This document shows positions 45,957 to 55,787 of a DNA stretch of 64,000 bases, piece after piece. Under the pieces are notes generated by a model. That model had not been told where the DNA came from, did no database searches, and was given only the letters and a program-made list of their open reading frames with translations. Source of the stretch: Streblospio benedicti (taxonomy: Eukaryota; Annelida; Polychaeta; Spionida; Spionidae); the NCBI GenBank assembly GCA_019095985.1, contig CM032659.1, positions 8,289,032-8,353,031 of the forward strand. The letters are read 5' to 3'. A program made the translations under genes and the position numbers. The number at the start of each line of letters is the position of its first letter. The stretch's first letter is position 1.

Positions 45957-46975
45957 TTTGGCAAAAGTTCTCTTGTCAGCCATTTTGTATAACTTACCTA
46001 ACCATCTTGTGGAAGACGCGCTCTCATTGAGTCATGCTGTCAGCTAATCAGCATTGCCAAATCAAACAGCCTTTGGAAAGCCCACTTCCTTGAAAACAGT
46101 TTAAGACTTGCATTCATATTGGTCAATGTACGATGTAAACAAATATGAAGATATTTTTTTTTTGCTTTTTCAAATAACAATCATGCCTCTGAAATTCAAA
46201 GAGGAATGCAAACTTTTGGATGCCACTGTCACAGAAGGACAATCTCCACATCATGCTCTATGCAAGTTGTGCTATACTAATTTTTCTACTTCAAAAAGTG
46301 GCTCATATGATGTCAAAAGATGGGCCTCATCATCAAAAGTTACTAAAAGTTAAACTAAAATCCCAGAAAAACCCTATGCTGTACACCACCTCACCAACTC
46401 AAGAAAAGGCAATGATTAGAGCAGAATGCACGATGGCTTATTTATCGTGGAACACCACTTGCCAATCAAAATTGCTGATGATATGTCTGACATGATGAAG
46501 CGTATGTTTCTATCTTACAGCACAAATGATACAATGTAAGACAACAAAATGAGGTAAATTATCAGTATTTTTAGAAATTTACTTTAGTCTGTTTATGGTT
46601 CCTTTGAATCTTATTGGATTGTTCTATTGAATTGGGAACACTAAACATTGTTTGTCATAGCCAGTAGAGTAATATAGTCAGCATCTCCGGCATATGAATA
46701 CTCCTCATTTGAGATGCCAATTTAGTTTGCGTTTTATTTAATGTATTTTACTTGAATAACAATGTCCAGTGCTATTTTATTCATTATTGATCCTTGTATC
46801 ATTGTTGGTTTGATAAAAAATGATGTTTAATTGAATGTCACTTCTTTTTGGTGAAAACTACACAAATTACTACGCATTTGAAGTACAAAAAGTACACAAG
46901 TGAGATACAAAATTACACAAGTTAGTAATGAAAATTACACATGTGCGGTAGAATGGGTTGGCAGCCCTCGTCTCA
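45957..46975 (+). mobile_element. hAT element fragment with zinc-finger amino end, copy 2
   Basis: Nearly identical to 41300-42327 (same MPLKFKEECKLLDATVTEG start at about 46182), with a short deletion after SYDVKR. Ends with the same GGTTGGCAGCCCTCG. Confidence 0.6.
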
Positions 46976-47091
46976 TAACGGTCGGTCGGCATAAAAAATT
47001 AAAAAAACGTGTCAGTTTTATGTCGATACGGTAGCAAGACAAAAAAAAAACAAAAAATCATTTGCTTCCTTCATATTTTACTTTTACTTCT

Positions 47092-47935
47092 GTCTCTTTC
47101 AACATCTTAACAATGTTATCAAACGACTGAGGTTGACGTAGCAACTTTAGAACAAGTGCTTTATAATAGAAATTCTGATGTTTGTAAAATAAAAATTATA
47201 CAATATTAAAATGATATGCCGACCACTCAAGGCTCTCAATAACTTTTAACGAAGCAGGCTTATTCAGAAAAGAAGCAGGCAGGGGGGTCTGGTGGGGGGT
47301 GTGCAGCCCCTCCAGCTTTTAGAGAAATTTGGCGATCAGATGCTGAATTTAGCGCACTTTATAAAGTAAAAATCATAGCCAAACACAGATTAACATTTTA
47401 TTATATACATTATATGTGCATTGTGATTTACATCTTGGTTATCTTGATTACTCATTCACTGAAATGATCTTGACAACAACTGATAATCTTCATATAGCTA
47501 AGATCGTTGCTCCAATTCAAATTTGCTTGATTTGGTATGATCACTTAATGCAGAGTTTTTGGAATTAATGCTAGGGTGATGGTTACAACTTTATGAGTTT
47601 TTCACCATTCTTGGCAGCTAGCTTTTTGCTGCTCATTCATATCTCTTTCGATTTCTTCGTTTATAATATCTTGCTTAGTTCTGTAATAGAATATAAAAAA
47701 ACATTGTAGTATTTTAGTTTCAACACTGGTGCTATTGTGATTCCAAATAATTACTTGAAAATATAAATTTGAAACATGGGGGCTCTATTCCAGTACAAAC
47801 TATATCTGAAAGGAAGTCATCAAAATTAACATCTCTACGACTACTTTCTGTGTTGACATCTTTCTTTATCTCGAAGATAGGGAGTGGTGTTTGGTCATCA
47901 TTTAAGGGAGTCGCAGGTTCAGTACCATATTTTGC
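47092..47935 (-). mobile_element. hAT transposase remnant, copy 3 (cut short)
   Basis: Carries the last two exons (NEEI-type and EWWK-type dimerisation part about 47567-47690; PLNDDQTPLPIFEIKKDV about 47755-47932). It is cut mid-exon at 47932, where the 1.1-kb repeat begins, but an open frame runs across the join (VYRAKYGTEPATPLND). Confidence 0.6.
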
Positions 47936-49025
47936 TCTATAAACGCCAGCAAACATCACAATACATATAATGGCATCCAATCATCTTTCATCTTTGTGAT
48001 GTCCGATTGGAATGTGAATCGTTTCGGAAGACATATTACTTCTCCGATGTCCACACTTGATCAGTAGTTCGCCAATCGCCTTTCTTGTCATCTGGACTTT
48101 AAGATATAAATAGATGAGGCACGGGAGACGAATAATATTAAGATTTTCGACCAAAAGTATAACAAGCTGGTCAGCAATTTCCTTTGCCATCTGCTCTTTT
48201 TATGATCAGGTCTTTGGTCTGATCAATCAGATCCACAACCTGTAATCCGATTGTTTCCCTCCAACGTACTTCCAGTTTCCTGGTATATTCCCAGTGATAC
48301 GCATGGAATTTCTGGTCCTTCTGGCTCCTACCGGAACCCACGTTTCTTTGTTAGAAAAAATATTTCAACCAGTCTTCAAAGTTATAATGAACAGTTATGC
48401 GTTTTTTTTCCTCTTTTTAATTTATTTGGTTTTAAGTTGGTTATTGAGGTTTTATACATTTTATATTGAGAATCAACTGGACACACTTTTTAGATGGTTT
48501 TCTCTTTTGAATTTTTTGCCGAGTTTTTCCTCCTCTGGCCAATGATTCATACTTGTCATATTTTGTTCCACAATGATTTAGACATGCTTTTGATTGAAAC
48601 GAATAAGATACACACACATAATCTTGATATGCAACATGTAGATCATGTGAGGCACCTCAATACATGAAAAGAAATGCAATCTGTTTTTGTGAATTTTCAA
48701 AAAATATTAAGTTTCTCTGTAAAAGATCTTTATTTAATATGCACTAGTCTGTATTCAATTAGAACTTCTTCTTGGGATATATGTTCTATTTTTTTTTGAT
48801 CCGAATTATCTATATTTTTTTTTTAAGATGCCATGTGCAAATGGTGCTTCGATTGGACTTTAGTTTACTATCTACAAGTTTTCATTATTTTTTTTTGAGT
48901 TATCATTTGTCGTGAGTCACAATCGACAGGTGGTGTGGGTGTTAAAGGGACAAGTCAGCAAGCAACACCCATGCACATGATAAAATGGACGGTCAAGAAT
49001 AAAATATTCAACACACTTAAAAGCT
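47932..49025. repeat. 1.1-kb direct duplication, copy 1
   Basis: Colinear with 50073-51155 at high identity. Starts ATTTTGCTCTATAAACGCC. Confidence 0.85.
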
Positions 49026-49030
49026 TACTT

Positions 49031-49100
49031 ACCTTGGAGATGGCATATATAAGGTTTCTCACCGCTGTGGATATTGCGTTTTTTCCACTGTGTAATCCTT
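49031..49100 (-). pseudogene. C2H2 zinc-finger exon fragment with splice donor
   Basis: Minus strand reads QWKKRNIHSGEKPYICHLQ and then GTAAGTAAG. HSGEKPY is the classic C2H2 linker. Flanks resemble those of the fragment at 44741, so both derive from one zinc-finger repeat. Confidence 0.6.
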
Positions 49101-49199
49101 TTTGCTATTTTATAGCACCACTTCCTCAGAATGATTGCTCATTTGATGTCGACTTCATTTGCATAAATATAAATTGGTAATCAGCACATTGGCTCATCA

Positions 49200-50072
49200 C
49201 AGACGTGTTTATAAAAGGTAACATCATCTTTGCCTTAATGCGTTTGAACATTTCACTGCTTCCGGTGCAAAGACAATTTCTTGGCCTTTTTTCGGCCACC
49301 ATTCGGTAGAAGCAATTTTGCTCATTGAAAAAATTTGTTCCGGTTTATCTATTTTTAAAAATCTTCTTGTCACTCTTTGTTTGCCTTTTGTTTTGTATTT
49401 TCTTTTTAGGCTCTGAAGTATTGGATGAGAGTTTAGCAGACTGAGTTGAACTGAAGGTTACATAATACTCACATATAACCCCCCCCCCTCGGAAAAATTT
49501 TGAAAATTGGAGGCAAAAGGGGCCATTCTGGGGTACTCTTGATGCAAAATGAACATGTTTCAGGCACCAGAAATTTGTACAAATAAATCACTGAAACATT
49601 TCATAAAGTGAAATGACTTATCTTTTACATTGTCCCTCAAGACATTATCTTTCTGTGCATTTGAATATACTTTGCTAACCACTGCACTACCCCACCGTGC
49701 CACGACCGGGAAATTATTTTGCGTAAAAAAACGTATTTGATGTTTACGGTTTTGACTGTATTTCGTGTTTTATAAGAATTATTGCAGAGCCTAAAATAAT
49801 AGGAATTTCAACATGTCAATTTGCGTACGTGCCTAAAATCGCATTGGATTCAGATTTTTACCATTAGATGGTCATTTCACTTGATCTTTATGTCAAAAAA
49901 ATTATCTTAACCAACCAATCAACGATCGCCGATTCGAATTTGACAGACAGGCATCAGATTTTAAACTGCGTAGTATCACAGCTTATACTAATCGTAGCAA
50001 CATATGATTTCCGCTACAAACCAAACACAGCATAAATCATCATATCCTTTTAATGACACATGCTGACTTACA
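49200..50072. other. Non-coding stretch
   Basis: Contains a C-rich run at about 49482-49491. No gene recognised. Confidence 0.4.
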
Positions 50073-51155
50073 ATATTTTGCTCTATAAACGCCAGCAAAC
50101 ATCACAATACATATAATGGCATCCAATCATCTTTCATCTTTGTGATGTCCGATTGGAATGTGAATCGTTTCGGAAGACATATTACTTCTCCGATGTCCAC
50201 ACTTGATCAGTAGTTCGCCAATCGCCTTTCTTGTCATCCGGACTTTAAGATATAAGTAGATGAGGCACGGGAGACGAATAATATTAAGATTTTCGAACAA
50301 AAGTATAACAAGCTGGTCAGCAATTTCCTTTGCCATCTCCTCTTTTTTTATGATCAGGTTTTTGGTCTGATCAATCAGATCCACGACCTGTAATCCGATT
50401 GTTTCCCTCCAACGTACTTCCAGTTTTCTGGTATATTCCCGGTGATACGCATGGAATTTCTGGTCCTTCTGGCTCCTACCCATTTTTCTTTGTAAGAAAA
50501 AAATATTTCAACCAGTCTTCAAAGTTATAATGAACAGTTATGTGTTTTTTCCTCTTTTTAATTTATTTGGTTTTAAGTTGGTTATTGAGGTTTTATACAT
50601 TTTATATTGAGAATCAACTGGACACACTTTTTAGATGGTTTTCTCTTTTGAATTTTTTGCCGAGTTGTTCCTCCTCTGGCCAATGATTCATACTTGTCAT
50701 ATTTTGTTCCACAATGATTTAGACATGCTTTTGATTGAAACGAATAAGATACACACACATAATCTTGATATGCAACATGTAGATCATGTGAGGCACCTCA
50801 ATACATGAAAAGAAATGCAATCTGTTTTTGTGAATTTTCAAAAATATTAAGTTTCTCTGTAAAAGATCTTTATTTAATATGCACTAGTCTGTATTCAATT
50901 AGAACTTCTTCTTAGGATATATGTTCTATTTTGATCCGAATTATCTATGATTTTTTTAAGATGCCATGTGCAAATGGTGCTTCGATTGGACTTTAGTTTA
51001 CTATCTACAAGTTTTCATTATTTTTTTGAGTTATCATTTGTCGTGAGTCACAACCAACAGGTGGGTGTGCGTGTTAAAGGGACAAGTCAGCAAGCAACAC
51101 CCGTGCACATGATAAAATGGACGGTCAAGAATAAAATATTCAACACACTCAAAAG
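50073..51155. repeat. 1.1-kb direct duplication, copy 2
   Basis: Second copy of 47932-49025. It carries the best-preserved version of the orphan ORF. Confidence 0.85.
50127..50483 (-). CDS. Orphan 118-codon ORF inside the duplicated segment
   Basis: Starts with ATG: MGRSQKDQKFHAYHREYTRK, then LEVRWRETIGLQVVDLIDQ, then a charged helix-like centre, LIIKKEEMAKEIADQLVIL, and IPIGHHKDER at the end. Many Lys/Glu and regular hydrophobics suggest helices. Family not recognised. The copy at 47981-48330 is split by small changes, and a third, diverged copy lies at 24200-24400. Most likely part of an unknown transposable element. Confidence 0.4.
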   Translation of the reverse strand: MGRSQKDQKFHAYHREYTRKLEVRWRETIGLQVVDLIDQTKNLIIKKEEMAKEIADQLVILLFENLNIIRLPCLIYLYLKVRMTRKAIGELLIKCGHRRSNMSSETIHIPIGHHKDER

Positions 51156-51163
51156 CGAACTTA

Positions 51164-51300
51164 CCTTTCAGTCTGCTGATAGCAAACGACTTTTCAGCGG
51201 TGGAATTAGCGATCATTTATCATACACTGGTCACTACAAAATGTTTGGCAACAGATCTGTTAACCTGTTCACTGATAAAGTTCAGCCGGTGTCGATATAA
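51164..51300 (+). other. Short open segment specific to this copy
   Basis: Plus strand reads FQSADSKRLFSGGISDHLSY then TGHYKMFGNRSVNLFTDKV and a stop. The minus strand ends in a GTAAG donor at the same junction. Strand and role unclear. Confidence 0.2.
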
Positions 51301-52060
51301 TTCAAGATTGCAATTAAAATGAAATATCTGATGGGTCTGAACAAATTGAGAAAAAAAAAAAAAACAAAAAAACTTGTTACATCTCTTCCAACTTGTAAAT
51401 ATAACAATTTGATAAAATTAAATTGAAACATTATGGCATGATTTTATTAATATTCAACTAAAAAGTCATATACACGCAATCTTCAACAAACACATCATAG
51501 TCTACTGTGACTTGCTTGAAAATTATGTACAGTGTGCAGCGACCAGCGAGCTGCTCATACGTCGTCGCCAGAATTCCATAGCTTATTATCGCGCACTCCG
51601 CCGAGATTTAGTGAAATTAGGAGGTCTTTGTGGATTGTCTGCCAAGAAAGAAAAGAAAAAAAGACCACTTGAAGTCAGCCCCAGTTCTCCTGAATCTGCC
51701 TCTGCAAAGAGACCACCAGAGGCTGTACTTACCTGAGATTATTGTTTCCACCCATCGAGTCGTAAAAAGCGTCCTGGCGTGAGCGATGCCACGCTTGAGT
51801 CTTTCTGCCGATGTTTTTGCTGCCGGCATGAGTGGGCCGCAGTTCCTTTTTTTTTTTTGAAGTATGGACTTTATTTCTATGCAATTCACAGCAATTTTAG
51901 AAATATGATACTTGTCCACTCAAAAAACTTAACGAAATTGTCATTTATAATGCAATATTATGAACAATATCCTGCCCAACAACTGTTCTTAACTACCACA
52001 AATATTCACATCGTTTGGATAAAATATATTGTTACACTTGATTTGAAACACAACTGTGGT
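51263..52060. repeat. Repeat family R, partial copy A
   Basis: Shares CTGTTCACTGATAAAGTTC onward with 52650 and 58608, through the RRRQNS ORF. Confidence 0.8.
51512..51736 (+). CDS. Orphan basic ORF in repeat R, copy A
   Basis: Reads SELLIRRRQNSIAYYRALRR, then DLVKLGGL, then a Lys-rich and Ser/Pro-rich tail EKKKRPLEVSPSSPESASAK and a stop. The initiating codon is not convincing (no ATG in frame at the start), so it may be an exon. No family recognised. Copies at 52970 and 58930. Confidence 0.25.
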   Translation: MLENYVQCAATSELLIRRRQNSIAYYRALRRDLVKLGGLCGLSAKKEKKKRPLEVSPSSPESASAKRPPEAVLT

Positions 52061-52969
52061 AGGATGTTTTTAAAGCACATTTTCCTTGTTGCTAGTGACT
52101 TTATCGTTCGCTGTTTTTTCACATCTTTATTTTTTTCTTTTTTCTTTTTTCTTTTTTCTTTATTGAGCTCGAATAATAAAATAAAAATTAAATACATACA
52201 TTACATACAATACATTCACATACATATAACTTCAAATCATTATAGTTTAGTTACTTGTTGTTTTGTCTTGCTACATGCAATTTGCATAAAATATATCATT
52301 GAAGTTCTTTGAAGTTGTTCTTTCATTCCTTTGTCTAGTGCTGCTACTACACCTTTAAAAATATCATATTTTTTACATTTACATAATCACAGGTAATCAT
52401 AGTAATACAAGCTTTTTTTTTCATTAATATAATTTTATTATTGCACAATATGCAAAGCAAATAAGCAAATTACAACATTGAGTAAATATAAATGAAAAAA
52501 AATATAATCTCTAAATGTGATCGTTTATTTTGAAAAAAGGCAATTATTCAAAATGTTAGAGTGACAGTCTCAAACATATATCTATGTAAACATCAAATGA
52601 GCTTCAGTAAAAGCAACTGAATCGCACTATCAATTATACAAAATAAACCTGTTCACTGATAAAGTTCAGCCGGTGTCGATATAATTCAAGATTGCAATTA
52701 AAATGAAATATCTGATGTGTCTGAACAAAGCGAGTACCTTTGTTACCTTCGTTTGCAAGCTAGTCATAACCATGCTTGATATATAATAAACAAATCTATA
52801 GAACAACATTCAAATACTATGTAAATAAAAACTTGTTACATCTCTTCCAACATGTAAATATAACAATTTTATAAAATTAAATTGAAATATTATGGCATGA
52901 CTTTATTAACATTCAACTAAAAAGTATATACACGCAATCTTCAATGAACACATCATAGTCTACTGTGAC

Positions 52970-53194
52970 TTGCTTCAAAATTATGTACAGTGCACAGCGA
53001 CCAGCGAGCTGCTCATACGTCGTCGCCAGAATTCCATAGCTTACGATCGCGCACTCCGCCGAGATTTAGAGAAATTAGGAGGTCTTTGGGGTTTGGCTGC
53101 CAAGAAAGAAAAGAAAAAAAGACCACTTGAAGTCAGCCCCAGTTCTCCTGAATCTGCCTCTGCAAAGAGACCACCAGAGGCTGTACTTACCTGA
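52970..53194 (+). CDS. Orphan basic ORF in repeat R, copy B
   Basis: Reads NYVQCTATSELLIRRRQNS, then IAYDRALRRDLEKLGGLW and the same SPSSPESASAKRPP tail. Copies A and B are both open while copy C has an extra A in the A-run, so any coding role is doubtful. Confidence 0.25.
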   Translation: MLQNYVQCTATSELLIRRRQNSIAYDRALRRDLEKLGGLWGLAAKKEKKKRPLEVSPSSPESASAKRPPEAVLT

Positions 53195-53204
53195 GATTAT
53201 TGTT

Positions 53205-53303
53205 TCCACCCATCGAGTCGTAGGCGCACGAGCGTCCTGGCGTGAGCGATGCCACGCTTGAGTCTTTCTGCCGATGTTTTGCTGCCGGCATGAGTGGGCC
53301 GCA
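53205..53303 (-). CDS. Possible first exon on the opposite strand of repeat R
   Basis: Minus strand reads [20 protein letters not shown] then [14 protein letters not shown] and runs into a GTAAGT donor. The same is seen in copy C (59155-59249). It overlaps the end of the plus-strand ORF. No family recognised. Confidence 0.25.
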
Positions 53304-53929
53304 GTTCCTTTTTTTTAACCGAAGTATGGACTTGATTTCTATGCAATTCACAGCAATTTTAGAAATATGATAATTTTCAACTCAAAAAACTTGTCATTTA
53401 TAATGCAATATTATGAACAATATCCTGCTCAACAACTGTTCTTAACTACCACCAATATTCACAACATTTGGATAAAATATATTGTTACACTTGATTTGAA
53501 ATACAACTGTGGGAGGATGTGTACCCGTCGACCTTCTCCACCCACTAAAAAGTAATTACTTTATACAAAAAACTTTTTTCACTGTATATTTTGGTTTTAT
53601 AAAGACCATATTATGTTACACAATGTGTAAAAGACAACGAGAGTTGCTTCACGATAAATTTATTATTTAGTGCAAGATGGCAAAAGTACACGTGTACAGA
53701 TATGTTCCAGAAAGTTCTGAAGAGCGTGCGAGGTTACTGCACAACGTCAATGCACGTTAATGTTAAGATTAATCAATGACAATTTATTTTCAAAACACAC
53801 ATTTCATTAAACGATGATTTATATATGCGTTATTATTAATCCTGGACAATTACTACAAGTTAAGAGAACTAATGAGCTAAAACATTTGACATAATGCTAT
53901 TGTTGATGGTGAAACAAAGTAAAACTTAC

Positions 53930-54052
53930 CAGAATGTTTACTAGCCCGTCTACTTGGATGCTGTTCTTCCTTTTGTTTGGTCTTGTCGATTGGGATATTA
54001 TTGGTGAGACGGCTTTCAATGATGGTTTGTCTCTCCTCAGTATTGTCCACTT
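53930..54052 (-). CDS. Candidate minus-strand exon
   Basis: Minus strand: VDNTEERQTIIESRLTNNIP then IDKTKQKEEQHPSRRASKHSG and a GTAAGT donor. Charged and open, acceptor weak (TATCTAAG). Lies just outside repeat copy B. Confidence 0.3.
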
Positions 54053-54206
54053 AGATATGGCAGAGTGTACAAATGTTGATGGGAAAACAAATTAATTAAA
54101 TTTACTGGTCATCATTCGTGCACCATTTATTCTTCTTTGTTTTGCTTTTTTCCATATCTTTTTGGCTATGGTAAAACATCTGAGAAACGCTCATCCATTA
54201 TTCCAG

Positions 54207-54362
54207 CTGCCACCAGCTGATGTTGGCCACGATTGTAAGTGGATGGCTAATGATATGCAAAGTTCATCATGTCAATGCTTACTGGCAGATCGTGAAATAT
54301 TGATAGCTCTTGAGGCGACATCACAACAGCTAGGTGACCAATTGAACTGTGGTGCAGTTTGA
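54207..54362 (+). CDS. Candidate plus-strand exon or ORF
   Basis: After ATTATTCCAG the frame reads LPPADVGHDCKWMANDMQSS, then SCQCLLADREILIALEATSQ and a stop after NCGAV. Protein-like composition; family unknown. Confidence 0.25.
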   Translation: MPPADVGHDCKWMANDMQSSSCQCLLADREILIALEATSQQLGDQLNCGAV

Positions 54363-54570
54363 TACAGAACAAGTTGTTTGTAGTTAGTTTGTCATTTTAG
54401 CCAAGTGTTGGACTATTTGGACCAAGCCTGGTGAGAGGGGTCGTGTTAAACGCTCCAGCGGTACAGATAAAGTGGAAACTCGCTATCTCAAATTTCAGAT
54501 ACAGGTGGAATTGTTTTTGTCGAGCTTGAAACGAGTACTCTATGATAAAATAGACATTCAAGAATAAAAT

Positions 54571-55787
54571 CAGGCATGAGAATTTTCCGCGGATCCGCGG
54601 ATTTCCGTGTTTTAACAAGCTCCAGGGGTCATTTGTGTGAATCGTGTAAATCCGATGAAAAAATATTGTGGGGGGGGGGGGGTAGGGGTAGCAGACCAGG
54701 CTAGGCCGAGCGCGCGTTTGAACTTTGAAGTGTTGTAACTTGTCAGCTTGTTTGTTGATCGAGGCCACGACTCGGCCGTTTCCGACATGCGTATAATGGT
54801 TATCGTATTCCCGAAGAGCGCCGATTGTATACCTCATTCATTGCGCGCTTTCTATTAGTTCTCTGTATTTTGCCCATGTAATTGTGTACGTGTTTTCCAA
54901 ACGGATTCTACGAACTGGGGTATCGGAAGTTGTCAACAACGCACATGGCTGATCATAACATTGTACATGTCTGTAACCCGAGGTAAATTATGGCGAATAT
55001 TATTTATTTAAGTGAAAATGACGAGCACAGGGCCCGCGAAATTGATAAAAAGGCCGGTATTAAAAATGCATTTTGGTGGGAGTGGCTTCAGAGATCTGTG
55101 ACCGTACAAATAGGCTCCGACGAGAGCAAAACCTATCTTGTCGACCACATTCGAAAAGTTGAGACGCCTGGCAAAGTGCTTTGCACTTTATGTCAAGATC
55201 TGGTGAGCTATGCAAGCCGCGGGGGAAAGAACATTGAGGATCACATAAGCACCAAGAAGCACAAAGAGAAGTTGAAACTTTTAAAAACAAACCACTGTTT
55301 GCCTGGTGCGATATCAAAAGATGAATCATACAGATGAAAACATAATGCATCCAGCAAGCCTTGCTTTTAGTTGGACCTATTGAACAAATAATGTTCCAAA
55401 TCATGTGTTTAGTCCATTTAATCATTTAATGAGGGTCTTTAATGCGCAGAACCAGGTGAAATGCATTGCTTAAAACCCACAAAATATGAGCCATACTGTT
55501 TTTTTTTTTAAATAAAGTTTATGTTTAGTAATATGGTGATTCATTTCTGTTTGTAATTTGCAACTTAATATAAGTCTACATTGAACATTGCTGTATGATT
55601 GTTCATAATTTTCACAAATGTATGCCAGGAAATGCCCAGAATTACACTTTAAAAGCAAATATCCTTATGCTATGAGCGTTGCCCCTCAATCCCCAGTGGG
55701 GCCTATGGGCCCCCCACACCCCCCAGAGTCGCCTACGGCCGCCCTCAAATTTTCAGTGTTTTTTAACAATCTGTATTCTCATCCCTG
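54571..55787 (+). mobile_element. hAT-type element bounded by CAGG[C/G]ATGAGAAT inverted ends
   Basis: Left end CAGGCATGAGAAT and right end ATTCTCATCCCTG (12 of 13 inverted match). A palindrome, TCCGCGGATCCGCGGA, lies just inside the left end. The flanks rejoin perfectly with two empty sites in the window (about 49000-49020 and 51128-51150): CAAGAATAAAAT before and TAAAAT...TTCAAC after. The flanking TAAAAT looks like a target duplication. It is about 1.2 kb with one ORF (next entry) and no transposase core, so it is non-autonomous. Confidence 0.8.
54990..55337 (+). CDS. BED-like zinc-finger ORF carried by the hAT element
   Basis: ATG start, 115 codons, uninterrupted: MANIIYLSENDEHRAREIDK, then VDHIRKVETPGKVLCTLCQD, then NIEDHISTKKHKEKLKLLK. 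C-x2-C followed by H-x5-H with basic residues is a BED/U1-type finger, the DNA-binding amino end of hAT transposases. No catalytic region follows before the right TIR. It could be a finger-only relic or first exon of the parent transposase. Confidence 0.6.
   Translation: MANIIYLSENDEHRAREIDKKAGIKNAFWWEWLQRSVTVQIGSDESKTYLVDHIRKVETPGKVLCTLCQDLVSYASRGGKNIEDHISTKKHKEKLKLLKTNHCLPGAISKDESYR

Larger units (their letters stand above)
52321..53877. repeat. Repeat family R, full copy B (about 1.55 kb)
   Basis: Near-identical to 58270-59835. The right edge is TTAAGAGAACTAATGAG in both, after which they diverge. Confidence 0.85.

Noticed and set aside
55679-55760. Pro-rich plus ORF (GPMGPPHPPESP)
   Set aside because: Lies in the GC-rich right end of the hAT element; likely non-coding terminal sequence.
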